Shown: piece by piece, positions 43,017 to 51,104 of the stretch | Numbering within the stretch: position 1 is the stretch's first letter | How the letters are laid out: every line of letters starts with the position of its first letter | Program-made: the position numbers and the translations under genes | Notes under the pieces: model-generated | Database searches by the model: none | The model's input: only the letters and a program-made list of their open reading frames with translations | What the model was told of the DNA's origin: nothing | Assembly (NCBI RefSeq): GCF_002091755.1 | Contig: NZ_BDAI01000017.1 | Coordinates: 21,116-85,115 of the forward strand | Length of the DNA: 64,000 nucleotides | Direction of reading: 5' to 3' | DNA from: Pseudomonas nitroreducens NBRC 12694 | GTDB taxonomy: Bacteria; Pseudomonadota; Gammaproteobacteria; Pseudomonadales; Pseudomonadaceae

Positions 43017-44379
43017 CGACATTGCGATCCGCGTCAGCGGAATCAGTAAGTGCTTCACCATCTACAACAAACCCCAGGATCGCCTGAAACAAGCTCTGGC
43101 GCCTCGGCTGCAGCGCCTCTTGGGCCGTCCGGCTCATAATTATGGCCGCGAATTCTGGGCCCTCCGAGATATCAACTTCGAGGTGGCGCGAGGCGAAACA
43201 GTCGGGATCGTCGGCCGCAATGGTTCCGGTAAATCGACATTGCTGCAGATAATCTGCGGAACCCTGATGCCGACAGCCGGCAAGGTGGAAACCTTCGGCC
43301 GGGTCGCGGCGCTCCTGGAGCTTGGTTCTGGCTTCAATCCAGAATTCAGTGGCCGCGAGAATGTCTACCTGAATGCCTCGGTGCTCGGCCTGAGCCGCGA
43401 GGAGGTCGATGAGCGCTTCGACAGTATCGCGGCCTTTGCCGATATCGGCGACTTCATCGATCAGCCGGTAAAAACGTATTCCAGTGGTATGGCTGTTCGC
43501 CTAGCATTCGCCGTGCAGGCGCAGATCGATCCAGAGATCCTAATCGTAGACGAAGCGCTTTCTGTGGGCGACGCACGCTTTCAGGTGAAATGTTTCGAGC
43601 GGCTTCGCCAACTCAAAGACAATGGCACCAGTATTCTGCTGGTCAGCCACTCCAGCGAGCAGATCGTGACCCACTGTTCGCGCGCCATTCTGCTCGACTC
43701 CAGTCATGTTCATATGTTGGGTGCGCCACGCAAGGTCATGAACCGCTACATGGACCTGCTCTTCGGGCGCGAGAAACGAGCCGAGACCAAGCCCAGAAAT
43801 GCCAGTTCACTTAGCGAGGACAGCAACGGCGATTCGAACGGGAATATGCTATCCAGTGAGCTGAGCTTGGAGCAGGATATCTACTCAACCCGCCAGCACT
43901 ATAATCCCCATGAATACCGCTGGGGGGACGGAGCTGCAACCATCCTCGACTTCGACTTACGTGCCGATGGAAAGCCGTTTTCCCATAGTGCAGAATCAGG
44001 CGCAGTCGTCACTCTGGATGTCTCCATTCGCTTCAATCATCTCGTAGTCAATCCGATTCTCGGGTTCAACATGAAGACAACTGAGGGCGTGACCGTCTTC
44101 GGCACCAACTCATATCTTCAAGAGTGCTCGCAATTCCAAGCGCAGGGCGAGGAAGGTACAGTCGTTACGGCAAAGCTGCAGTTCAAGAATCGCCTCACGT
44201 CCGGCAATTACTTCATCTCACTGGGAATTGCATCGCGCCAGAACGAGGAAATCGTTCCGCACGATCGTCGCTACGATTCCATCCATCTCGTAGTCGCGCC
44301 CACCAACAACATATATGGCCTGGTAGACCTGGGGCTGACCATGGAGATCGATAAGGAAGCTGCAGATGTTCTCGCTTGA
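43006..44379 (+). CDS. wzt: O-polysaccharide ABC transporter ATPase Wzt with C-terminal substrate-binding domain
   Basis: ATPase of 457 aa. Nucleotide-binding half at about 1-250: Walker A GRNGSGKST, the Wzt-type loop LLELGSGFNPEFSGRENVYL in parts, signature YSSGMAVRLAFA, Walker B ILIVDEALSVGD. After a Ser/Asn-rich linker (about 262-285) comes a beta-sandwich at about 300-450 (RADGKPFSHSAESGAVVTLDV, NNIYGLVDLGLTMEI in parts) like the Wzt-C domain that in E. coli O9a binds the capped non-reducing end. This predicts a capped, chain-terminated O-polysaccharide. Overlaps the next gene by 14 bases. Confidence 0.94.
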   Translation: MYSSDIAIRVSGISKCFTIYNKPQDRLKQALAPRLQRLLGRPAHNYGREFWALRDINFEVARGETVGIVGRNGSGKSTLLQIICGTLMPTAGKVETFGRVAALLELGSGFNPEFSGRENVYLNASVLGLSREEVDERFDSIAAFADIGDFIDQPVKTYSSGMAVRLAFAVQAQIDPEILIVDEALSVGDARFQVKCFERLRQLKDNGTSILLVSHSSEQIVTHCSRAILLDSSHVHMLGAPRKVMNRYMDLLFGREKRAETKPRNASSLSEDSNGDSNGNMLSSELSLEQDIYSTRQHYNPHEYRWGDGAATILDFDLRADGKPFSHSAESGAVVTLDVSIRFNHLVVNPILGFNMKTTEGVTVFGTNSYLQECSQFQAQGEEGTVVTAKLQFKNRLTSGNYFISLGIASRQNEEIVPHDRRYDSIHLVVAPTNNIYGLVDLGLTMEIDKEAADVLA

Positions 44380-46729
44380 AGCCCAAGGCTATGTCTCAAA
44401 TGAGACGCTGGGCATCTGGTCACGACCAAACTACCCAGGCATCGCCTATAGCGATGGGGATTCCGTTGAGGAACACCTGCTGACCATCGTGCGCAACACT
44501 CAGGACTTATCTGTACTATCAGCCGAGCTCCGCCAACAGTGTCAGGACTGGGTGACTCTTTATCATCTGAGCTCCCAACGCGCCAACGTGCTGCGCCCCT
44601 TTACCGCCCACCTGAAGGGCGATGTATTGGAAATTGGAGCAGGTTGTGGCGCCATCAGCCGCTTCCTAGGCGAGAATGGAGGGCAGATTCTCGCGCTGGA
44701 AGGGAGCCCCCGCCGGGCAACTATTGCCGCGAGCAGGACCCGCGACCTAGACAATGTCACGGTCCTGGCCGAGCGCTTCGATGACTTTAATTGCGAGCGA
44801 CAATTCGACGTAGTCACTCTGGTCGGCGTTCTTGAATATGCGAGCATGTTCAGCAACAGCGCCAACCCTTCGCAAAGCATGTTGGAAAAGGTTCGTCGCC
44901 TGCTCAAGCCCGGCGGCCACCTGCTGATCGCCATCGAAAACCAGCTGGGCCTCAAGTACTTCGCCGGTGCTCCGGAGGATCACATCGGGCAAGCGATGTA
45001 CGGCATTGAGGGCCGCTACCAGATCGGCCAGCCTCAGACCTTCGGTCGACAAGCACTCGACAGGCTCATAAAGGCTGCGGGGTTCCCATCGGTACAATTC
45101 CTTGCGGCCTTTCCTGACTATAAACTGCCTCGCTCCATCGTAACCGAGCGAGGTTGCTCGACAGCGGAATTCGATGCCGCCGCACTGGCTTGGCAAAGTG
45201 TGCACGCCGATCCACAACTTCCGGATCCGACACACTTCGATCTCGCCCGCACCTGGCCTACAGTGTTTGGCAACCAACTGGGCATGGATCTCGCCAACTC
45301 GTTCATTATCGCTGCATCGCTCACTGAGGCAGGTCCGATAGACCCGCAGGTGCTCGCTTACCACTACACCACAGATAGAAGTGCCCCATTCTGCAAGGAA
45401 GCAATTTTCCTTCAGAACAATGAACAAGCGATTGTGGTGAGATATCGCAAGCTAGCGGAGCCCCCACAAGATTCCGATGCCAGCATCCTCTACCAATTGC
45501 AGGCGCACGCCGAATACCTAACAGGGGAACTACTGAGCCAGAAGTTCATAGAGCTCATGTCGAGCCCAGGCTGGTTGATAGCGGATATGGCCCAATTGAT
45601 CAGGCGCTACCTCGAGACTCTCGATCAGATAATGCGCACCCGTAGCCAGGACGACATCGACCTGAGTTTCAGCTCGACACTGCTTCCCGGCCATTACATC
45701 GACGCGTTGCCGCATAACATCATCATCGGCAAGGATGGCACCCCAAGACTATTTGATATCGAATGGGTAGCCAAAAGCCCTATTGAGCTTGGGTATCTGC
45801 TGTGTCGCGGGCTTTTCGTGCTTATGCAGCAAGTCAAACACATGCCGCCACCCGCAGGAATTCACGCACTGTCTCGCCAAGCACTGGTGGAGTCGGTTCT
45901 ACGGGAGTCAGGCATCCCACTTGAGCCCGGCGCATTTGATAGATATCACCAGCTCGAGACGACATTGGTCAGCGATATCTATCAAGGTGCCGCTAGCATC
46001 AAGGACGTATGGCGTCCCTTCGAACTCTTGATAGCCTCATCTGACCTGCATGCGCGTGCGTACTACTGTTCCGAAGGCGAGAGCTTCGACGAACAGAATA
46101 CGGCGGATCGCCCCTTGCTCATGGGGCGCCAGCAGGTTCGCCTGGAAATGACGCTGCCTGATGGCCCGATCGCCAGAATACGCTTTGATCCCATCGACCA
46201 TCCGCACTGGTTCGTGCTCCACGAAGCTGTGATGCGCGACAAAGAAAACCGAGAGGTATGGCGTTTTTCCGCAGGGCAGCCGCTGGAAAGCCTGGGTATG
46301 CGGTCACTACCTCCCGGAGAATCCGGCACACTGTTCTATGCGCTTCATGAAGATCCCCAGATGTACTTGCCAGTCCCTGTCGCTGAAGAATTTCTTGCGC
46401 TGGATGTGGACATCGAGTTGCTCGATGTCGAGTCCGTCATGTCCAGATTCGAGAACCTGCAGCAGCAACTCGCCGAACAGCGGGCAGCCTGTGCTTGTGC
46501 GGAGATCAGCCTTACCGAATTGCGCTCTCATGCCGAAAACCTGGATGCGAAGTATCAGTCGATGCAGAGCCATACTGAAAGCCTAGACGCCAAGTATCGG
46601 TCCATGGAGCAGTACACCGAGAGCCTAGATGCCAAGTATCAGGTGACGCTGAGTGAGAACAGAGCAATCAAAGCGAGCAAGACGTGGAAGATCATGCGGC
46701 AGATCGCACGTCTGAAACGGACGTCGTAA
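44366..46729 (+). CDS. WbdD-like chain terminator: methyltransferase, kinase-like domain and coiled coil
   Basis: Protein of 787 aa in three parts. (1) SAM methyltransferase: DVLEIGAGCGAISRFLG at residues 86-102, VTLVGVLEYASMF, LLKPGGHLLIAIEN. (2) A kinase-like region with IDALPHNIIIGKDG (Asp446, Asn451) and LFDIEW (Asp464), the pattern of the catalytic and metal loops of APH/WbdD-like kinases. (3) A coiled coil from about 692, with three 14-residue repeats (TESLDAKY type), ending in the basic helix KTWKIMRQIARLKR. E. coli WbdD has the same order: it caps O9a mannan with methyl-phosphate and its coiled coil sets chain length. Position after wzt fits. Kinase activity is inferred. Confidence 0.75.
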   Translation: MFSLEAQGYVSNETLGIWSRPNYPGIAYSDGDSVEEHLLTIVRNTQDLSVLSAELRQQCQDWVTLYHLSSQRANVLRPFTAHLKGDVLEIGAGCGAISRFLGENGGQILALEGSPRRATIAASRTRDLDNVTVLAERFDDFNCERQFDVVTLVGVLEYASMFSNSANPSQSMLEKVRRLLKPGGHLLIAIENQLGLKYFAGAPEDHIGQAMYGIEGRYQIGQPQTFGRQALDRLIKAAGFPSVQFLAAFPDYKLPRSIVTERGCSTAEFDAAALAWQSVHADPQLPDPTHFDLARTWPTVFGNQLGMDLANSFIIAASLTEAGPIDPQVLAYHYTTDRSAPFCKEAIFLQNNEQAIVVRYRKLAEPPQDSDASILYQLQAHAEYLTGELLSQKFIELMSSPGWLIADMAQLIRRYLETLDQIMRTRSQDDIDLSFSSTLLPGHYIDALPHNIIIGKDGTPRLFDIEWVAKSPIELGYLLCRGLFVLMQQVKHMPPPAGIHALSRQALVESVLRESGIPLEPGAFDRYHQLETTLVSDIYQGAASIKDVWRPFELLIASSDLHARAYYCSEGESFDEQNTADRPLLMGRQQVRLEMTLPDGPIARIRFDPIDHPHWFVLHEAVMRDKENREVWRFSAGQPLESLGMRSLPPGESGTLFYALHEDPQMYLPVPVAEEFLALDVDIELLDVESVMSRFENLQQQLAEQRAACACAEISLTELRSHAENLDAKYQSMQSHTESLDAKYRSMEQYTESLDAKYQVTLSENRAIKASKTWKIMRQIARLKRTS
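46532..46657 (+). repeat. Three tandem 42-bp in-frame repeats in the coiled coil
   Basis: Units 46532-46573, 46574-46615 and 46616-46657 encode 14-residue (two-heptad) blocks, each with (E)SLDAKY or ENLDAKY and a following Gln/Ser/Met-rich stretch. They are diverged at DNA level but keep frame and length exactly. Confidence 0.9.
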
Positions 46730-46766
46730 CGCGCGTTTTCGAGAAGTTAACGAGAACAGGAATTCT

Positions 46767-48170
46767 GTGAAGGCATTTGAACCGATGATCCCAGTAACCA
46801 ATGACCCATCGTTCGCAGCGCTCTCCCGTCGTGAGGAAGGCGCCAAGAATGATCTGCAGCGGGACGCTGCAAAGCTGCTTGCCTTCTATTTGCCTCAGTA
46901 CCACCGCGTAAAAGAAAATTCCGAGTGGTGGGGGCCCGGCTTTACCGAATGGACCAACGTCGCCCGCGGCAAGCCCAACTTTAAAGGTCACTACCAACCG
47001 CACATTCCGCGTGATCTGGGTTTCTACGATCTATCTCACCCGGATGTCATGTTCGAACAGGCGGAAATGGCCAAGCTCTATGGTCTACATGGTTTCTGCT
47101 TCTACCACTACTGGTTCAGTGGCCGCCGCATTCTGGAGCGCCCGGTTGATAACTTTCTGAAGACCGACATCGATCTAAATTTCTGCCTCTGCTGGGCCAA
47201 CGAGAACTGGACCCGAACCTGGGATGGAGATACCAAGAGTGTCTTGCTGGCGCAGAACTATGCCGAAGACGACGATGCTAAATTCATCGAGTCGCTGCTG
47301 CCGTACTTCAACGATAAGCGCTATATACGAGTAAATGGCAAACCGCTTCTCGTGGTATATCGCGCCAAGGATATCCCATCGGCGTCATCTAGCTTCGCGA
47401 AATGGCGGCAGATGGCGCAGGAACTCGGCTTCCCAGGGCTGCATATCGCCGTAGTAGATTTCTATGACATATCCACTGCCAGTGAAGTGGATGCTGACGC
47501 TCTGGTGGAGTTTCCTCCACATAAGTTTAACGGCCCTGGCAGCTCGCCCGACCAACCACCAGCCCTGGACAATCCGGAGTTCGCTGGCTCGCTGGTCGAT
47601 TATACAAAAGTTGTTGCGCAAAGCCTTCGACGCGAAGCGCCGCCATTCAAACTTTACCGTGGCATCATTCCAAGCTGGGACAATACTGCCCGCAGACAGA
47701 ACACTCCCACAACGCTTGTTAATGCCAACCCCGAGGCCTATGGCGAATGGCTGCGGTACCTGCGCGCCTACACACGCCAGAACCTGACCTCCAACGAAGA
47801 CAACTTCATCTTCATCAACGCCTGGAACGAATGGGGCGAAGGCTGCCATCTTGAACCCGACCAGAAATGGGAGCTGCGGTATCTGGAGCAAACGCTCAAG
47901 TCCGCCTATTACAACGAGGCGGAGAACGACCTTGCAGCTCTGCGCGAGGGCCAGATGCAGAAGCTCGCGCAAATCCAGGCACGCCACCAACTACCTTCCG
48001 ATCGCATACCAACTGCCACCACGGAATCCATTGCCCAGCAACTGACGGAATACCAATCACGACCGCATAGCGCCGCAGCGTTCGTCGCGGCCCGGCGACT
48101 CAATCAATGGCCCCTGCTTTACAAGATCGCCCGTCTCGGGTATCGCACAGTACGCAGGATCAGAGGTTGA
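46767..48170 (+). CDS. WbsX-type glycan protein (glycosyltransferase/GH99-like)
   Basis: Protein of 467 aa of the WbsX family found in O-antigen and capsule clusters. Motifs: LLAFYLPQYHRVKENSEWWG in parts, GFTEWTNVARGKPNFKGHYQ in parts, HGFCFYHYWFSGRRILERPV in parts, LCWANENWTRTWDG, FINAWNEWGEGCHLEPD. The fold is GH99-like, but members are thought to build glycan; the acidic pairs in NENW and NEWGEG could be catalytic. GTG start 46767 with ACAGGA upstream. 37 bases after the WbdD-like gene, one base before the RgpF gene. Confidence 0.85.
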   Translation: MKAFEPMIPVTNDPSFAALSRREEGAKNDLQRDAAKLLAFYLPQYHRVKENSEWWGPGFTEWTNVARGKPNFKGHYQPHIPRDLGFYDLSHPDVMFEQAEMAKLYGLHGFCFYHYWFSGRRILERPVDNFLKTDIDLNFCLCWANENWTRTWDGDTKSVLLAQNYAEDDDAKFIESLLPYFNDKRYIRVNGKPLLVVYRAKDIPSASSSFAKWRQMAQELGFPGLHIAVVDFYDISTASEVDADALVEFPPHKFNGPGSSPDQPPALDNPEFAGSLVDYTKVVAQSLRREAPPFKLYRGIIPSWDNTARRQNTPTTLVNANPEAYGEWLRYLRAYTRQNLTSNEDNFIFINAWNEWGEGCHLEPDQKWELRYLEQTLKSAYYNEAENDLAALREGQMQKLAQIQARHQLPSDRIPTATTESIAQQLTEYQSRPHSAAAFVAARRLNQWPLLYKIARLGYRTVRRIRG

Positions 48171-48171
48171 A

Positions 48172-49869
48172 ATGGTAAGGAGCGCGGCGGTTGTAGCCCA
48201 TTTCGATGTCAATAATCTGCTGGAGGAAAATTTTCGGCAGGTCATCGACTGCCTGGCTCAGGCCTTCGATTCCGTCATTCTGGTCTCGACCAGCGAATTA
48301 CCGGCGTCGCAGTTAGCAACCCTGGGGCCCAAGGTGCGCGCCTTCCTGCGTCCCAATTTCGGCTACGATTTCTACAGCTACCGGGTGGGAGTTCTGCACG
48401 CCTTGCAGCACGAGACTCTGGAGCAGTTGGTTCTGGTGAACTCCAGCTTCGTCGTCAGCGACAGCGTTCGGTTCTCGCAGACACTGCAATCACTACTGGC
48501 TCGCTCCCAGGACCACGATGTCGTCGGAATAACCGAATCCCAGCAATTCAGTTGGCACTTGCAGTCCTATCTTCTCTTGCTTGGCCCTCGACTTTTCCGC
48601 TCCAGCGAGTTCGGCGCTTTCCTTGACGGAGTCCGCCCTTTGAATTCCAAATTCGAGGTGATCCTGGCTTACGAACTGGGACTGTCCAAACTGATCGCGG
48701 AAATGAGTCTGAAAGTTTGCACGCTGTTTCGCCCCAACTGGCGAGCCCGCCTGCTGGCCTACGGGAACTGGCTGCGAATACTGCTGAAGAATGCCACTCC
48801 GGGTGAGCTGGCTAGGCTGCAGCCGCTGCGCCACCTTAAGGAGGTGAACTGGACCCATTTCGGCGCAACCCCTATCGCCCGCGATTTCGGCGTCATCAAA
48901 GTCGAGCTCCTGCGCAGCAATCCGCATGGCCTGAAAATCCAGCACCTGCTGAACAATTGCCCTGCAGAATCCCGCGCCAGCATTCAGGATCTGCTTCAGC
49001 ACTCGGCGAAGCATTATGGCAAGGACGACTCCGGGCTCTCCACGCTCCATACAGCCCCCCCTGCTGTCCCATCAATCCGCACACTCAGCTATGGACACCC
49101 GCACGCAGGGGGTGTTCGAGTTGCAGTGCTCCTGCACCTTTATTACGTTGATCTACTCGATGAGATCTGCGGGTACCTGAGAAACATCATCGAACCCTTC
49201 GATCTTTACGTCACCACCCCATTTGAAGGTGACATCAAGAAAATCCTCGAGCACACCAGCCAGCTCGCCCATAGCGTCACCATTTGTGCCACGGAGAACC
49301 GCGGCCGAGATATAGGACCGTTCCTGGCGCTATACCGTAGCGGTCGGCTAGATGGTTACAAGGCTGTACTGAAGCTTCATTCGAAGAAGAGCAAGTACAG
49401 CGACCTCGGCAACACCTGGCGTAACCTTCTTTACTCCAGCCTGGTCGGCGACTCATTAAAGGTCCGCCGGATTCTGAACCTGTTCGAGACCGTTGCGGTT
49501 GGGGTTGTCGGTCCCCATACCTATTACCTGAGTCACGATAACTTCTGGGGAGCCAATCGGCACGGGATGGAACGCCTTCTTCGGGAAATGGGCGTCCTCG
49601 GTGTAGACGAGCCTGCTCGTCTTGGATTCTTCGCCGGCTCCATGTTCTGGTTCTCGCCCGCCGCATTCGCCCCGCTAAAGGTACTCAGCGACAAGGAACT
49701 GGTATTCGAGGCCGAAGCAGGCAAGCAAGACGGCACCATGGCGCATGCTCTTGAGCGGATATTTTGTGAGCTGGCCAGAAAACAGGGCTACATTACTACC
49801 AGCTGCGAGCTCGCTGGCGGTGAAATAAATGACACAGAAACCGGGGGGAATCGCGTTCCGGTGCTGTGA
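48172..49869 (+). CDS. Rhamnan synthesis protein F (RgpF) family, two-module glycosyltransferase
   Basis: Protein of 565 aa. The C-terminal part (about 315-545) is a typical RgpF module: VLLHLYYVDLLDEICGYLRN, YVTTPFEGDIKKIL, ENRGRDIGPFLALYRSG, LKLHSKKSKYSDLGNTWR, GFFAGSMFWF. The N-terminal part (1-250) is a diverged related module (VVAHFDVNNLLEENFRQVID, RPNFGYDFYSYRVGVLHAL, LVLVNSSFVVSD). RgpF-like enzymes act in rhamnose-polymer synthesis, matching the rml genes in the same operon. Cytoplasmic or membrane-associated. ATG 48172 follows the WbsX stop by one base. Confidence 0.87.
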   Translation: MVRSAAVVAHFDVNNLLEENFRQVIDCLAQAFDSVILVSTSELPASQLATLGPKVRAFLRPNFGYDFYSYRVGVLHALQHETLEQLVLVNSSFVVSDSVRFSQTLQSLLARSQDHDVVGITESQQFSWHLQSYLLLLGPRLFRSSEFGAFLDGVRPLNSKFEVILAYELGLSKLIAEMSLKVCTLFRPNWRARLLAYGNWLRILLKNATPGELARLQPLRHLKEVNWTHFGATPIARDFGVIKVELLRSNPHGLKIQHLLNNCPAESRASIQDLLQHSAKHYGKDDSGLSTLHTAPPAVPSIRTLSYGHPHAGGVRVAVLLHLYYVDLLDEICGYLRNIIEPFDLYVTTPFEGDIKKILEHTSQLAHSVTICATENRGRDIGPFLALYRSGRLDGYKAVLKLHSKKSKYSDLGNTWRNLLYSSLVGDSLKVRRILNLFETVAVGVVGPHTYYLSHDNFWGANRHGMERLLREMGVLGVDEPARLGFFAGSMFWFSPAAFAPLKVLSDKELVFEAEAGKQDGTMAHALERIFCELARKQGYITTSCELAGGEINDTETGGNRVPVL

Positions 49870-49941
49870 TATTTGAAATCAAGCGACGACGAAATTGATC
49901 AAGCACGACAAATCACACGGTAGCACTCGTCTCCATTGATA

Positions 49942-49957
49942 GCCGGTACGCACCGGC
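49942..49957 (+). other. Small hairpin before the second methyltransferase
   Basis: The perfect stem GCCGGT-ACGC-ACCGGC lies in the 106-base gap between the RgpF gene and the methyltransferase. No T-run follows, so it is not a clear terminator. Confidence 0.5.
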
Positions 49958-49975
49958 GCAAGAGGGCCAGGCGTC

Positions 49976-50998
49976 ATGGATTTTCGCAGTCAGATCAGCA
50001 GTATTGCTCGAGGAAAACGTCGTATTCTGGAAATAGGTCCGTCCTACAATCCAATTGTCCCCAAAAAAAATGGCCACAACGTTTACATTGTCGATCACGC
50101 CGATCAGCAGAGCCTTATCGAGAAGTACCAAGCGTACGGCGTCGATACCAGCAGTATAGAGCCGGTCGATTTCGTCACCACAGACCTAGCCAGCCTGCCT
50201 GTCGAGAAGCATAGCTTCGACCTCATTGTCGCTAGCCACGTCATCGAACACACCACCGACCTTATAAAATTCCTGAACGACTGTAGCCAGCTACTCAGCG
50301 ATGACGGCACGCTGGCGCTTCTTGTTCCGGACAAGCGCTACTGCTTCGACACATTCCGGCCACTAACCAGCCCAGGTGCGGTGATCACTGCTCACCACAA
50401 TCAACATTCACGACATATCGGCGGGCTGTTGGATCACTACACCTACTTCACGCTGAACGCCGGCTCCATGGCCTGGGGCTGCAACGACGAAATCGTCCAC
50501 AAGCCCCTCCACACAACGGAACAGTGCAAAAGTACCCTGGACAAAAGTCTGTCGACAGACGATTACATGGACGCCCATGAGTGGGTGTTCACTCCTTCAA
50601 GCTTTCGCTTCGTTATTCAGGAACTCTCGGCTTACGAACTCACCGATCTGCGCGTCGAACAGTACCATGACACACTTGGCTTCGAGTTTTTTGCAACGCT
50701 AAGTCGCAACTCCCGACGCCCCACAGAGGACAAACTTGCTCTGCTGATGCAGGCCCGCCATGAAGAGCTGATGCCAAGCGCCTTGGCAAAATCCCTGAAG
50801 GAAACCGCAAATCTCCTTGGCCTCGACGACCAGGACCTCAACCAACTGGCCGATCAAATACTCCAACAGGTCCATTGCCTACTGACGGAGCGACAGGAAT
50901 ACATCGCCTTGAATACACCGCCCGAACCAGATACCCAGCCGGATCCCGAACCGACTAGGCGCTGGGCATCGCTGGCTAGGCGTATTTTCCCCGCCTGA
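49976..50998 (+). CDS. Class I SAM-dependent methyltransferase (sugar-modifying, inferred)
   Basis: Protein of 340 aa with the Methyltransf_11/23 pattern: RRILEIGPSYNPIVPKKNG (SAM loop), VYIVDHADQQSLIEKY, FDLIVASHVIEHTTDLIKFL, LSDDGTLALLVPDKRYCFD. A C-terminal helical tail of about 80 residues ends with a Pro/Glu-rich stretch and a basic end. Likely methylates a sugar of the O-chain, or its terminal residue; the role is inferred from context. Last gene of the cluster before dctB. Confidence 0.85.
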   Translation: MDFRSQISSIARGKRRILEIGPSYNPIVPKKNGHNVYIVDHADQQSLIEKYQAYGVDTSSIEPVDFVTTDLASLPVEKHSFDLIVASHVIEHTTDLIKFLNDCSQLLSDDGTLALLVPDKRYCFDTFRPLTSPGAVITAHHNQHSRHIGGLLDHYTYFTLNAGSMAWGCNDEIVHKPLHTTEQCKSTLDKSLSTDDYMDAHEWVFTPSSFRFVIQELSAYELTDLRVEQYHDTLGFEFFATLSRNSRRPTEDKLALLMQARHEELMPSALAKSLKETANLLGLDDQDLNQLADQILQQVHCLLTERQEYIALNTPPEPDTQPDPEPTRRWASLARRIFPA

Positions 50999-51104
50999 CG
51001 GCTTCCTTATACCAAGGCTGCCGAAGCACTTTTGCCGCCACGCCTTGCTCAGGGATCACATTGATGGTCCCATCGCAGGCAAGTTTATTCTTCGCGGTTA
51101 TCTC

